64,000 bases of DNA from HKCCE3408 sp038530555. Lineage in GTDB: Bacteria; Pseudomonadota; Alphaproteobacteria; Rhodobacterales; Rhodobacteraceae. Each line of letters begins with the position of its first letter. The first letter of the stretch is position 1. Below, piece after piece: positions 26,053-35,350 of the stretch. The notes beneath the pieces were generated by a model that did not search any database, was not told where the DNA came from, and saw only the letters and a program-made list of their open reading frames with translations. The translations under genes were made by a program, and so were the position numbers. Where the stretch lies: positions 1 through 64,000 of the forward strand of contig JBCBCN010000005.1 in assembly GCA_038530555.1 (NCBI GenBank). Direction: 5' to 3'.

Positions 26053-26278
26053 CGAGTATTTGGAGAAAAGTGAAGGGGTGGGACGGCCCAGACGGGCGGG
26101 GTTATCGGGTGGGGTTATGTCGGCTCGGTGCGGCGCGGGAGCAATTGATTGGCGGGGACTGGTGGGCGGGGCATCGTTCGGATGGGCAGGCTGTTTGGGA
26201 CAGCGGCGCGCGGATTGGACAAGGGTATTAATGCATTTGCATGTGGGTTCCGTGCGGTTGGAGAAAAGTGAAGGGGCG
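26053..26278. repeat. Two direct copies of a GGAGAAAAGTGAAGGGG segment
   Basis: GGAGAAAAGTGAAGGGG occurs at about 26059-26075 and again at about 26259-26275, 200 bp apart; the first copy is preceded by GAGTATTT. Similar purine-rich segments are, as far as I recall, scattered between genes in Rhodobacterales genomes, so this may be one of a dispersed family, not specific to gltX. Confidence 0.55.
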
Positions 26279-26578
26279 GTTGATTGCTCGGGGTGGCGGG
26301 ATTTTCGAGCGGGGACGTGACTTTTTTGGTGGGGGGCGCGCGGAGTGAACGCGGTCTCGGGCGCGGTGAGAGGCAGGACGGATCGGCCGTGCGATTGGCG
26401 AGCAGATTGTCGGAGTGGAGCGGTTGGGTGGGTCGTTAGAAGGGCCCGATCTGGGGGAGGGGCCCGATCTGGACAATTGCGGGGCCGTGTGAAAGAGGAT
26501 TGCGCCCGCCGTTGGTCCCGCCAGCCACCGGTTCGACCCGCCACCCGTCCACCCCGCCCGACATCGGAGAGCCCCCTT

Positions 26579-27901
26579 ATGGTTGTCACGCGCTTCGCCC
26601 CTTCGCCCACCGGCTTTCTGCATGTCGGCAATCTGCGCACGGCGTTGTTCAATCATCTGATCGCTCGCAAAGCGGGGGGCACGTTCATTCTGCGCCTCGA
26701 CGACACCGATCCCGAGCGTTCCACCGATGCCTTTGCCGATGCGATCCGCGAGGATCTGGAATGGCTGGGCCTGACCTGGGACCGGGAGGAGCGGCAATCG
26801 GCGCGGCTGGACCGATATGCCGAAGCGGCGGATCAGCTGCGCGCGGCGGAGCGGTTCTATGAGGCCTTCGAGACGCCGACCGAGCTTGACCTGAAGCGCA
26901 AGAAGCAGCTCAATATGGGCCAGCCGCCGGTTTATGACCGCGCTGCCCTCGCCCTTGATGACGACGCGCGGGCGGCGCTGAAAGCGGAGCGCGGCCAGGG
27001 GGTCTGGCGGTTTTTGCTGGAGCGGGAGCGCATTGCCTGGGAGGACGGCATCCTCGGCGAGATTTCCATCGATGCGGCCAGCGTCTCGGATCCGGTGCTG
27101 ATCCGGCAGGATGGCCAGGTGCTCTATACGCTCGCCTCGGTTGTCGACGATCTGGAGATGGGGATCACGGATGTGGTGCGCGGCTCGGACCACGTGACCA
27201 ATACCGCGACGCAGATCCAGATCATGGCGGCCCTGGGCCAGGACGCGCCGCGATTTGCGCATCACTCGCTTTTGACCGGGCCGGAAGGGGAGGCCCTGTC
27301 CAAGCGGCTGGGGACCTTGGCGCTGCGGGATTTGCGCGAGGGGGGCATCGAGCCGATGGCGGTTTTGAGCCTGATGGCGCGGTTGGGCTCATCGCAGCCC
27401 GTGGAGCTGGCTGAGGATTTGGACGCTTTGGCCGCGGGCTTTGACCTGGGGCAGTTCGGTGCGGCACCCACCAAGTTCGACGCCGCCGATTTGCGCCCGC
27501 TCAATGCGCGGATGATGCATGCGCTGCCTCATGAGGCAGCGGCAGAGCGGTTGCGTTCCTTGGGTGTGCCCGATGATGTGGCGCCGGGTTTTTGGGCGAT
27601 GGCGCGCGAAAATATCGAAACGTTGGGTGAGGTGGCCGATTGGTGGGAGGTTCTGACACAATCGGGCGCGCCGCTGATTGATGCCGAAGACCGCGATTTT
27701 GTGGCCGAGGCCTTTGCCGCCCTGCCCGAGCCGCCCTATGGGCCGGAAACCTGGGCCGCTTGGACCAGTGCCCTGCGCGAGAGCACGGGGCGAAAGGGGC
27801 GGGCCCTGTTCATGCCGCTGCGGCGCGCGATTACGGGGCGCGACCGGGGGCCGGAGATGGCCGATGTGATGGCGTTGCTGCAGAAACGTCCGACCCTCTA
27901 G
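26579..27901 (+). CDS. gltX: Glutamyl-tRNA synthetase
   Basis: The start is the ATG at 26579 (MVVTRFAPSPTGFLHVGN) with GGAGAG just upstream; the longer open frame before it codes for low-complexity sequence. The 440-residue enzyme charges tRNA(Glu), and in alphaproteobacteria also misacylates tRNA(Gln) for later amidation by GatCAB. It has the HIGH motif (FLHVGN), a KLRLDDTDPERST block, VRGSDHVTNTATQIQIM, and the KMSKS-type loop LSKRLG. Rhodobacterales usually carry two gltX genes; the short C-terminal part and the KRLG variant make this the one of the GluRS2-like pair, an inference only. It is followed by a MATE exporter 53 bp later. Confidence 0.94.
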   Translation: MVVTRFAPSPTGFLHVGNLRTALFNHLIARKAGGTFILRLDDTDPERSTDAFADAIREDLEWLGLTWDREERQSARLDRYAEAADQLRAAERFYEAFETPTELDLKRKKQLNMGQPPVYDRAALALDDDARAALKAERGQGVWRFLLERERIAWEDGILGEISIDAASVSDPVLIRQDGQVLYTLASVVDDLEMGITDVVRGSDHVTNTATQIQIMAALGQDAPRFAHHSLLTGPEGEALSKRLGTLALRDLREGGIEPMAVLSLMARLGSSQPVELAEDLDALAAGFDLGQFGAAPTKFDAADLRPLNARMMHALPHEAAAERLRSLGVPDDVAPGFWAMARENIETLGEVADWWEVLTQSGAPLIDAEDRDFVAEAFAALPEPPYGPETWAAWTSALRESTGRKGRALFMPLRRAITGRDRGPEMADVMALLQKRPTL

Positions 27902-27954
27902 GCCGCGCAGTTAGCGTTTGCCTTTGCGTTCGCTTTTGTGAGACGGCTTAGGCC

Positions 27955-29346
27955 ATGGCGGATGTCCAGGCGAAATTTCTAACCGGGTCGCTGTTTCGGC
28001 ACATCACGGTGATGTCGCTGACCTCGAGTGTCGGTCTGATGGCGGTGTTCATTGTCGATCTGGTCGACATGCTGTTCATCTCGATGTTGGGCAAGGAAGA
28101 GCTGGCTGCGGCGGTTGGGTATGCCGGGGCGATCTTGTTTTTCACTTCGTCTTTCGGGATCGGCATGGCGATTGCCGGGGGCGCCTTGGTGGCGCGGGCG
28201 CTGGGCGCGGGAGACGGGGAGCTCGCCAAGCGGCGGGCGACCAATACTCTGATCCTGGGCGTGGTGTTTGGCGCGGCTTTCAGCGCGGTGGTTTGGGCGA
28301 ACTTGGCGCCGTTGGCCGCGCTGATGGGGGCGAGCGGGGTGACGCTGGATTTGTCGGTCGGGTATCTGGCGATCATCATCCCGAGCCTGCCGCTGTTATT
28401 GATTGGTATGGTCGGCGGGGCGATCTTGCGGGCGCATGGCGATGCGCGGCGCTCGATGATGGCGACGATTGCGGGCGGTGCGGTGAATGCGGTGCTCGAT
28501 CCGATTTTGATTTTTGGGCTCGATCTGGAGCTGACCGGAGCGGCCTTGGCCTCAGTGGCGGCGCGCTTTGCGATTGCCGGGGTGGCGCTTTATCCGTTGC
28601 TGAAATCCCATGACGCTTTGGCGCGGCCGAGCTTGCCCGGCCTCAGTGCGGATTTCGCGCCGGTCGTGACCCTTGCCTTCCCGGCGATCCTGACCCAGCT
28701 GGCCACGCCAGTGGGCCAGGCGATTGTCACCCGCTCCATGGCGCAGTTCGGCGAGGAGGCGGTGGCGGGTATGGCGATTGCCGCGCGGCTGACGCCTGTG
28801 GCGTTTGGGGTGATCTTTGCCCTGTCGGGCGCGGTGGGGCCGATCATGGGGCAGAATTACGGGGCCGGCGATAGCGGCCGGGTGCGCAAGGCCTATCGAG
28901 AAGCGCTGATGTTCACCGGCATTGTGGTGGGCGTGGCGACGATTATCCTTTTTGTACTGCGCGCGCCCATCGCGGATATGTTCCAGGCCGAGGGGCTCAC
29001 GCGTGAGATCGTATTCTTGTTCTGCGGGCCATTGGCCCTGTTTTTCTTTTTCAACGGCATGATTTTCGTGGGCAATGCGGCCTTCAATAATTTGGGCCAC
29101 CCCTACTATTCGACCTGGATCAATTGGGGCCGCAATACCCTGGGCACCTTGCCTTTCGTCTGGGTGGGGGCGTCGATCCTGGGCGCGGCGGGTGTGCTGA
29201 TCGGCCAAGCTTTGGGTGGTGTGATTTTCGCCTTTGTGTCGGCCTGGCTGGCGCGGCGGCTGATCAATGAGGCCAGCGCAGAGCGGGAGGCCGAGCCGTT
29301 TCAACGCGAAGTGCGCACGCTGCAACTTTTGCATCACCGTCGGTGA
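27955..29346 (+). CDS. MATE-family multidrug efflux transporter
   Basis: The 463-residue membrane protein has twelve hydrophobic helices in two homologous halves. Family signs include the N-terminal HITVMSLTSSVGLMAVFIVDLVDMLFIS helix pair, GIGMAIAGGALVARALGAGD, and the second-half equivalents (GMAIAARLTPVAFGVIFALSGAVGP and GQNYGAGDSGRVRKAYREAL). MATE exporters expel cationic drugs or metabolites in exchange for Na+ or H+. The C-terminal 20 residues are charged. It follows gltX closely, but no substrate is indicated by context. Confidence 0.92.
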   Translation: MADVQAKFLTGSLFRHITVMSLTSSVGLMAVFIVDLVDMLFISMLGKEELAAAVGYAGAILFFTSSFGIGMAIAGGALVARALGAGDGELAKRRATNTLILGVVFGAAFSAVVWANLAPLAALMGASGVTLDLSVGYLAIIIPSLPLLLIGMVGGAILRAHGDARRSMMATIAGGAVNAVLDPILIFGLDLELTGAALASVAARFAIAGVALYPLLKSHDALARPSLPGLSADFAPVVTLAFPAILTQLATPVGQAIVTRSMAQFGEEAVAGMAIAARLTPVAFGVIFALSGAVGPIMGQNYGAGDSGRVRKAYREALMFTGIVVGVATIILFVLRAPIADMFQAEGLTREIVFLFCGPLALFFFFNGMIFVGNAAFNNLGHPYYSTWINWGRNTLGTLPFVWVGASILGAAGVLIGQALGGVIFAFVSAWLARRLINEASAEREAEPFQREVRTLQLLHHRR

Positions 29347-29501
29347 CTCTGGGCCAGCGTCCGGCGGCCGTATCGCATTTTCGAAAACCTTGTCTTTCAA
29401 TCTTCGTATTGCACTGCAACGTCCCGGGGCGGAGTTAACATTGCCCTTACGCTGAGCCTTTAGGCACCAGGTCCAAGGTTTGGAAACGACAAGGTGCCGA
29501 T

Positions 29502-31280
29502 TTGATTGAAGATCCCGCGCAAAGCGACCGCGCGCGCGCCGAGCGTGCCGAAGCCGCCTATGAGCGTATCCTCCAAGGCCTTGAGGCTTTGCCGGTTGGC
29601 TTTTGCATCTGGGATCGCGACGACCGACTTGTCGTGTGCAATGAGAGCTATCGTGAGTTGCTGGGCGGCATCGCCAGCATTATCCAAGTTGGTCTGACGA
29701 TGGAGGAGCTTGCGCGAACGATCTACCGTCACGGACAAGCCGATGGCAACATGACCGAACAGGAATGGGTCCGGCACCGGCTTGACCTGCATCATAGTGG
29801 GGCGCAATCGGACGAAACCCATGATCTCGATGGGCGCGCTGTCCGCGTTGAACGTGTCACGCTGGCCTCAGGAGATATCGTCGGCACACGCGTCGACGTC
29901 ACAGATCTGCGCGATACCCAAGAGGAGCTAACGGAGAAAGCGTCTCGTTTGGAAGCGGCCACGCGCGTCCTTTCTGCGCAAGCGCTTCGCGATCCTCTGA
30001 CCCAGATCGATAACCGTCGCGCCTGGGACGTTAAGCTTCCGGAATTGCTGAAGTCGGCGCGCGAACACGGCGAAGATGTCCTGATTTTCTGTTTGGATAT
30101 CGACGGGTTCAAACCGATCAACGACACTTTCGGCCATGCGGTTGGCGATGCCGTTCTTGTAAAAGTGTCTAAGCGTTTGCACGACGTCTTCGGTCGTATC
30201 GCTTTGGTCGCGCGGGCGGGGGGCGATGAATTTCTGGCCGCAGTTCCGGTTTCGGACGGTTTTGCGAGCGCGGCGAGCCTGGCGAGAAAGCTGGTAAACT
30301 CTATCGGTCGACCCATTCAAGTTGAAGACGCAAATTGCAATTTCGGTGTCGGCGTGGGTGTTACGGTCTGTTCCGGAGATACCTCAGATGGGGATGCATT
30401 CCTGCGCGAAGCCGATGCCGCCCTCTATGAGGCAAAGCGAACAGCGCGCAACAGTTTCAAAGTGTTTGACTGCGAGATGCGGTCCAAACATCTGCGCGAA
30501 CGCGCCCTGTCAAGTGATCTTGCCAACGCGATCGAAGACCGCCAGCTTGTTCCTTTCTTTCAAGCGAAGATTTCGACGCGAACCGGCCGTATCGCAGGGT
30601 TTGAAGCCTTGGCGCGGTGGCAGCACCCCAACTATGGCTTGCTGGCTCCGGCAGACTTTATACCCATCGCAGAGGGGCTTAGGCTGACAGCGCGTCTTGA
30701 TGAGATCATCCTGAACCGGGCCGCCAAGGAAATTGCACCATTGGGTGACGTCAATCTGTCGGTCAATCTTTCGGCCAGCCGTTTGCGGGAGCCGGATTTC
30801 CTCTCACATCTGGCGGAATTGCCAATCGATTACCATCGGTTGTCGCTTGAGCTTGTGGAATCCGCATTTCTCGATAATCCTGATCCAACCCTGCAATGGA
30901 ATCTCGATGCCATCCGCGATATGGGTATTGGTATTGATTTGGACGACTTCGGCAGTGGGCACGCATCCATTATCGCCTTGCTGAACATTAGGCCGAAACG
31001 TCTGAAAATAGATAGAAATCTTGTCAGTGAGATTGATACCAACAGCCAGAAGAAAAGCATGATCGCTTGCGTTATTTCGATGGCTCGGACGATGGAAACC
31101 CAAGTGGTTGCGGAAGGAGTTGAAACAGAGGCGCAATCCGAGATTCTCATGGAACTAGGTTGCGACGAATTGCAGGGATTTTTATTTCACAAACCAACCG
31201 GTGATATTGGAAAAATTGATTTAGACCAGGTGCATTTTGATTGCGTGTGCGAGAACGGAAGAATTATTCGGCAAGCTTGA
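29502..31280 (+). CDS. Bifunctional cyclic-di-GMP protein: PAS, GGDEF and EAL domains
   Basis: A 592-residue protein that starts with TTG at 29502 after an AAGGTG ribosome-binding sequence. A PAS-like sensor (about residues 20-135, LEALPVGFCIWDRDDRLVVC) leads through a short coiled coil to a GGDEF domain with an intact GGDEF at residues 240-244 and no RxxD inhibitory site before it. The EAL domain has its EAL at 368-370, DDFGSGHAS, and AEGVET. Both catalytic motifs look complete, so it could make or degrade c-di-GMP. No membrane helix is seen; the PAS domain suggests a cytoplasmic sensor of light, redox or a small ligand. Confidence 0.93.
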   Translation: MIEDPAQSDRARAERAEAAYERILQGLEALPVGFCIWDRDDRLVVCNESYRELLGGIASIIQVGLTMEELARTIYRHGQADGNMTEQEWVRHRLDLHHSGAQSDETHDLDGRAVRVERVTLASGDIVGTRVDVTDLRDTQEELTEKASRLEAATRVLSAQALRDPLTQIDNRRAWDVKLPELLKSAREHGEDVLIFCLDIDGFKPINDTFGHAVGDAVLVKVSKRLHDVFGRIALVARAGGDEFLAAVPVSDGFASAASLARKLVNSIGRPIQVEDANCNFGVGVGVTVCSGDTSDGDAFLREADAALYEAKRTARNSFKVFDCEMRSKHLRERALSSDLANAIEDRQLVPFFQAKISTRTGRIAGFEALARWQHPNYGLLAPADFIPIAEGLRLTARLDEIILNRAAKEIAPLGDVNLSVNLSASRLREPDFLSHLAELPIDYHRLSLELVESAFLDNPDPTLQWNLDAIRDMGIGIDLDDFGSGHASIIALLNIRPKRLKIDRNLVSEIDTNSQKKSMIACVISMARTMETQVVAEGVETEAQSEILMELGCDELQGFLFHKPTGDIGKIDLDQVHFDCVCENGRIIRQA

Positions 31281-31542
31281 TGCCGGATTGATTGGCGTAT
31301 GCGGATGGCGCGGCCAACGTGCTGCATCCCTGTGCCAGATTTGACAAAAGGTAGCAGGCGGTTGAGTTGCTGTTTCGGGCAGGTTCATCCTGCCGCTTGG
31401 CTTTGATATATGACCACCGCAGCGCTTGCGCATTTGCCGTAGAAACACCGCGGCTCAGGCCCAAAACCTCTTGCTTGGCCGGGCCGCAGCTTTCAGTTTA
31501 GGGCGTGCTGCGCCGCCGGATTTTTTGCATGGGTCCAGAACT

Positions 31543-32094
31543 ATGAAGCTTTGCCGTTTTGCCGCCTTGAGTTTTCCATTTGTGTTGGGCGCGTGCCAAG
31601 ACGAGCCCTTACCGCGCGTGGAAAAATCGGACACGGAGGAGGCAGCCTTCGTTCGTTCGATCCTCTCGGAGCTGCAGAGGGCTTCTTTTGCCGAAAACCG
31701 GGAATATTGCGGTGTCGTGGGGTTCGACAGCGAAGGCGAATTGGTGAGCTCACCCATTTCACGCGGCGATGAAGGCTCTTGCTTGGTCGCCTCCGATGGC
31801 GACGTTGTCATCGCTACTGCGTCGTTTCACACCCATGGCGGATTTTCCGAGGACTTCTCCAGCGAAGTGCCATCCATCGACGATCTGGAAGGCGACGAGG
31901 CCGAGGGCATTGACGGCTATGTCGCCACGCCCGGCGGCCGGTTCTGGTTCATAGACACCGCCGAAGAGGTCATCGTCGCCTCGCAAATATGCGGCATCGG
32001 ATGCCTGCCGAGCGATCCGGCTTTCGTGCCCGGGCTCGACGGCGAGATCCCCGTCAGCATGACATATGACGAGATCGCCGAGTTTTATAACTGA
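31543..32094 (+). CDS. DUF4329 lipoprotein with JAMM-like motif
   Basis: This 183-residue protein begins MKLCRFAALSFPFVLGAC; the lipobox LGAC places a lipidated cysteine at residue 18, so it should be anchored to a membrane facing the periplasm. The DUF4329 region contains REYCGVVG (Glu54), SFHTHGG (His96 and His98), PSIDD (Ser111, Asp114), GYVATPGGRFWF and CGIGCLPSDPAFVP. E...H-x-H...S-x-x-D is the order of residues in JAMM/MPN+ metalloproteases, though the His-to-Ser loop is longer than usual, so zinc peptidase activity is a hypothesis. A related non-lipidated paralog lies at 47235-47756. It is convergent with gcvP. Confidence 0.75.
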   Translation: MKLCRFAALSFPFVLGACQDEPLPRVEKSDTEEAAFVRSILSELQRASFAENREYCGVVGFDSEGELVSSPISRGDEGSCLVASDGDVVIATASFHTHGGFSEDFSSEVPSIDDLEGDEAEGIDGYVATPGGRFWFIDTAEEVIVASQICGIGCLPSDPAFVPGLDGEIPVSMTYDEIAEFYN

Positions 32095-32119
32095 GCTTGG
32101 GTCCAGGCCCCCGCTCCGC

Positions 32120-34957
32120 TCACTCCGCTGCGTCTTGGTAACTCTCTAGGGGCGGGCAGGTGCAGACGAGGTTTCGGTCGCCAAACGCGTTGTCGATGCG
32201 GTTTACAGGCGGCCAATATTTGTCCACCCGGAAGGAGCCCGAGGGGAAACAGCCTTCCTGTCGGCTATAGCTCCGCTCCCACTTGCCCACGAGATCCTCG
32301 ACCGTGTGGGGCGCGAATTTCAGCGGGCTGGCCTCGGCCGCCACCGCGCCGCGCTCGATCTCGGCGATCTCGGCGCGGATCGACAGCATGGCATCGCAGA
32401 AGCGATCAAGCTCGGCCTTGGTCTCGGATTCCGTCGGCTCGATCATCAGTGTCCCCGCCACCGGCCAGCTCATGGTCGGCGCGTGAAAACCGCTATCCAT
32501 CAAGCGCTTAGCGATATCATCGACCGTGACACCATGCTCGGCAAAGGGGCGTGTGTCGATCACGCATTCATGGGCCACGCGCCCGCCCTCGCCGGTATAG
32601 AGCACGTCATAGGACCCTTGGAGACGCGCGGCGATATAGTTGGCGTTTAGGATCGCGACCCGGCTCGCCTGGGTCAGGCCCGCCCCGCCCATTAGGCGCA
32701 CATAGGCGTAGGAGATCGGCAGGATCGAGGCCGAGCCATAGGGCGCGCCCGAGACCGGCCCGGCTTGGCCGCCAAGTTCGGGATGGCCGGGCAGATGCGG
32801 GGCGAGATGCGCCTTAACCCCAATCGGCCCCATACCGGGCCCACCGCCACCATGGGGAATGCAGAAGGTTTTGTGCAGGTTCAGGTGGCTGACATCGGCG
32901 CCAACATCGCCCGGCTTTGACAGGCCGACCATCGCGTTGAGGTTCGCGCCGTCCAGATAGACCTGACCGCCGAACTCATGCGTGATCTCGCAGACGGCGC
33001 GCACCGAGGTTTCGAAGACGCCATGGGTCGAGGGATAGGTGATCATGCAGGCGGCGAGGCGATCTCCGGCGGCCTCGGCCTTGGCGCGGAAATCCTCAAG
33101 ATCGATATCGCCGTTTTCGGCGGCCTTCACCACGACCACGTCCATCCCCGCCATCTGCGCCGAGGCCGGGTTGGTGCCATGCGCGGAGAGCGGGATGAGG
33201 CAGACCCTCCGTTCGGTATCGCCCCGCGCCCGGTGATAGGCGGCAATGGTCAACAGCCCGGCATATTCGCCCTGGGCACCGGAATTAGGCTGCATCGAGA
33301 GGGCGTCATAGCCGGTGATCTCGCATAGACGTGCGGAAAGATCCTCGAGCATTTGGGCATAGCCTTCGGCCTGATCGGCGGGGGCGAAGGGGTGGATCGC
33401 GTTGAACTCGGGCCAGGTGATCGGCGTCATCTCGACGGCCGCGTTGAGCTTCATCGTGCAGGAGCCCAGTGGGATCATCGCCCGATCGAGCGCCAGATCG
33501 CGGTCACTTAGACGGCGCATGTAGCGCATCATCTCGGATTCCGCGCGGTTCATGTGAAAGATCGGATGGGTCAGGTAATCGCTTTGACGCAGCAGCGCAT
33601 CAGGGATCGCCGGAAGGCTCTGCGGCCCGAGGAGGAGCACCCCAAACGCCCGCGCCACGGCCTCGAGATGTTCCGGCGTTGTCGTCTCATCGATCGAGAT
33701 CCCGATCCGGTCCTGGCCCACATCGCGCAGGTTGATGCCGCGGGCCACGGCGGCGGCCATGATCCGGCTTTGCTTGGCCCCGACGGGCACGGTGATCGTG
33801 TCGAAGAAGGCGTCGGCCTCAGGCTCGAAGCCCCCGGCCTGCAGTGAGCGGGCCAGCCGCGCGGCGCCCAAATGCACGCGCTGAGCGATTGCCTTGAGGC
33901 CCGTGGGCCCGTGGAAGACCGCGTAAAACGAGGCCATGACGGCCAGAAGCGCCTGCGCCGTGCAGACATTCGAGGTCGCCTTTTCGCGCCGGATATGCTG
34001 CTCGCGCGTTTGCAGCGACAGGCGATAGGCGCGGTGGCCATGGGCATCAACCGACACGCCGACCAGCCGCCCGGGGAGCGAACGCTTATAGGCCTCACGA
34101 CAGGCCATGAAGGCCGCGTGCGGACCGCCATAGCCCAGCGGCACGCCGAAGCGCTGGGCCGATCCCACGGCGATATCGGCGCCCATTGCCCCGGGCTCTT
34201 TGACAAGGGTCAGGGCCAGGAGGTCGCTGGCCACGATGGCCACGGCGCGCTGTTCGTGCAGGGCAGAGATTTGCGCGCTTGGATCGCTGAGGCCGCCGAA
34301 TGTGCCGGGATATTGGAAGATCGCGCCGAAAACCCCGCTCGCGTCCAAGTCCTCTGGTGCGCCGATTATCACGTCGATGCCGAGCGGTTCAGCCCGCGTG
34401 CGCATCACAGCGATATTTTGCGGATGGCAGTTTTCGTCGATGAAGAATTTGCGCGCCTTCGATTTCGCGACGCGCTCGGCCATGACCATCGCTTCGGCGC
34501 AGGCCGTCGCTTCATCCAAAAGCGAGGCATTGGAAATTTCTAAGCCCGTTAAATCCGCGACCATGGTTTGGAAATTCAAAAGCGCTTCTAATCTGCCCTG
34601 ACTGATTTCAGGCTGATAGGGCGTATAGGCCGTGTACCAGGCCGGATTTTCCAGGATATTTCGCTGAATGGCCGGGGGCGTGAAGGTATTGTAATAGCCC
34701 TGCCCGATCATGTGGGTCAGCGATTTGTTTTTCGAGGCAATGCCGCGCATATGGGCGATCAATTCCGCCTCGGACATCGGCGCCCAATTCAGCGGGAGAT
34801 CCTGTCGGATCGCCTCAGGCAGCGTCTGATCGATCAAGGTCTCCAGGTCGCTTGCGCCGATTTGTGACAGCATTTCAGTCATTTCCGCCGGAGACGGGCC
34901 GATATGGCGCCGGTTCGAGAAATCCGTTGGGTCGTAATCCGTCGCTGTCCAGGGCAT
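32120..34957 (-). CDS. gcvP: Glycine dehydrogenase (decarboxylating), P-protein
   Basis: GcvP decarboxylates glycine with pyridoxal phosphate and passes the aminomethyl group to the lipoyl arm of GcvH. At 945 residues it is the fused two-half form. The PLP lysine lies in HLNLHKTFCIPHGGGGPGMG. Other family blocks are RHIGPSPAEMTEML near the start, YTPYQPEISQGRLEALLNFQTM, and SCTMKLNAAVEMTPITWPEFN in the second half. It is the last gene of gcvT-gcvH-gcvP, 15 bp after gcvH, and is therefore expressed from the glycine riboswitch. No truncation is seen. Confidence 0.97.
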   Translation of the reverse strand: MPWTATDYDPTDFSNRRHIGPSPAEMTEMLSQIGASDLETLIDQTLPEAIRQDLPLNWAPMSEAELIAHMRGIASKNKSLTHMIGQGYYNTFTPPAIQRNILENPAWYTAYTPYQPEISQGRLEALLNFQTMVADLTGLEISNASLLDEATACAEAMVMAERVAKSKARKFFIDENCHPQNIAVMRTRAEPLGIDVIIGAPEDLDASGVFGAIFQYPGTFGGLSDPSAQISALHEQRAVAIVASDLLALTLVKEPGAMGADIAVGSAQRFGVPLGYGGPHAAFMACREAYKRSLPGRLVGVSVDAHGHRAYRLSLQTREQHIRREKATSNVCTAQALLAVMASFYAVFHGPTGLKAIAQRVHLGAARLARSLQAGGFEPEADAFFDTITVPVGAKQSRIMAAAVARGINLRDVGQDRIGISIDETTTPEHLEAVARAFGVLLLGPQSLPAIPDALLRQSDYLTHPIFHMNRAESEMMRYMRRLSDRDLALDRAMIPLGSCTMKLNAAVEMTPITWPEFNAIHPFAPADQAEGYAQMLEDLSARLCEITGYDALSMQPNSGAQGEYAGLLTIAAYHRARGDTERRVCLIPLSAHGTNPASAQMAGMDVVVVKAAENGDIDLEDFRAKAEAAGDRLAACMITYPSTHGVFETSVRAVCEITHEFGGQVYLDGANLNAMVGLSKPGDVGADVSHLNLHKTFCIPHGGGGPGMGPIGVKAHLAPHLPGHPELGGQAGPVSGAPYGSASILPISYAYVRLMGGAGLTQASRVAILNANYIAARLQGSYDVLYTGEGGRVAHECVIDTRPFAEHGVTVDDIAKRLMDSGFHAPTMSWPVAGTLMIEPTESETKAELDRFCDAMLSIRAEIAEIERGAVAAEASPLKFAPHTVEDLVGKWERSYSRQEGCFPSGSFRVDKYWPPVNRIDNAFGDRNLVCTCPPLESYQDAAE

Positions 34958-34972
34958 CGTGGCTCTCCTGTT

Positions 34973-35335
34973 TTAGGCGCTGATAAAGGTCTTGTAGGCG
35001 CTCTCATCCATGTATTGATCGAGCGATCCGCTATCTTCGATTTTCATTTTGAAGAACCAGCCTTCCCCCATCGCGTCGTCATTCACGAGGCTGGGATTTT
35101 CGGCTAAGACCGAATTGATCTCGGTAATTTCTCCATCGAGGGGTGCGAGGATATCCGAGGCTGCTTTGACGCTTTCGATGACGACGATTTCATCGTCTTT
35201 CGACACGGTGTCGCCCTCTTCGGGCAGGTCGATGAAAACGATATCGCCAAGCTCGCTTGCGGCGTGTTCGGTGATGCCGACGACAATAATCCCGTCCTCT
35301 TCGCGGAGCCATTCGTGTTGTTCGGTGAATTTCAT
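34973..35335 (-). CDS. gcvH: Glycine cleavage system H protein
   Basis: This 120-residue lipoyl carrier shuttles the aminomethyl group from GcvP to GcvT and electrons to lipoamide dehydrogenase. The lipoylated lysine is in VVIESVKAASDI, within the usual GDTVSKDDEIVVIESVKA context; the N-terminal EHEWLR-type sequence (EQHEWLREEDG) and the C-terminal EGWFFKMKIEDSG complete the fold. It lies 15 bp after gcvT and before gcvP in a single operon. Confidence 0.97.
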   Translation of the reverse strand: MKFTEQHEWLREEDGIIVVGITEHAASELGDIVFIDLPEEGDTVSKDDEIVVIESVKAASDILAPLDGEITEINSVLAENPSLVNDDAMGEGWFFKMKIEDSGSLDQYMDESAYKTFISA

Positions 35336-35350
35336 GGACCTCTCCCTGAC

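Larger units (their letters stand above)
25800..26578. other. Gene-free 0.78-kb stretch before gltX
   Basis: I find no convincing gene here. Long open frames exist on both strands but have Pro/Arg/Ser-rich or low-complexity translations and no start with a good ribosome-binding site. The sequence contains a 17-bp imperfect inverted repeat with nested smaller repeats (25876-25972), two copies of a 15-bp AAGATAAAGG-type direct repeat (about 25979-26010) and two copies of a GGAGAAAAGTGAAGGGG segment (26059 and 26259). It is purine-rich on the plus strand from about 26030 to 26480, with strong G-runs. The last part must hold the gltX promoter. Confidence 0.6.

Noticed and set aside
25974..26231. 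85-codon plus-strand frame (MGKIKGAKIKD...)
   Set aside because: Its start lies in a direct repeat, the translation is Gly/Arg/Trp-rich without structure, and there is no RBS.
26032..26652. 206-codon minus-strand frame in the gene-free stretch
   Set aside because: Pro/Arg/Ser-rich low-complexity translation, contains the purine repeat segments, and overlaps the gltX start; no homology to anything I know.
26228..27265. Long minus-strand frame antisense to gltX
   Set aside because: It lies opposite the clearly real gltX, has an Arg/Gln-rich translation typical of GC-rich antisense frames, and no ribosome-binding site or recognisable domain.
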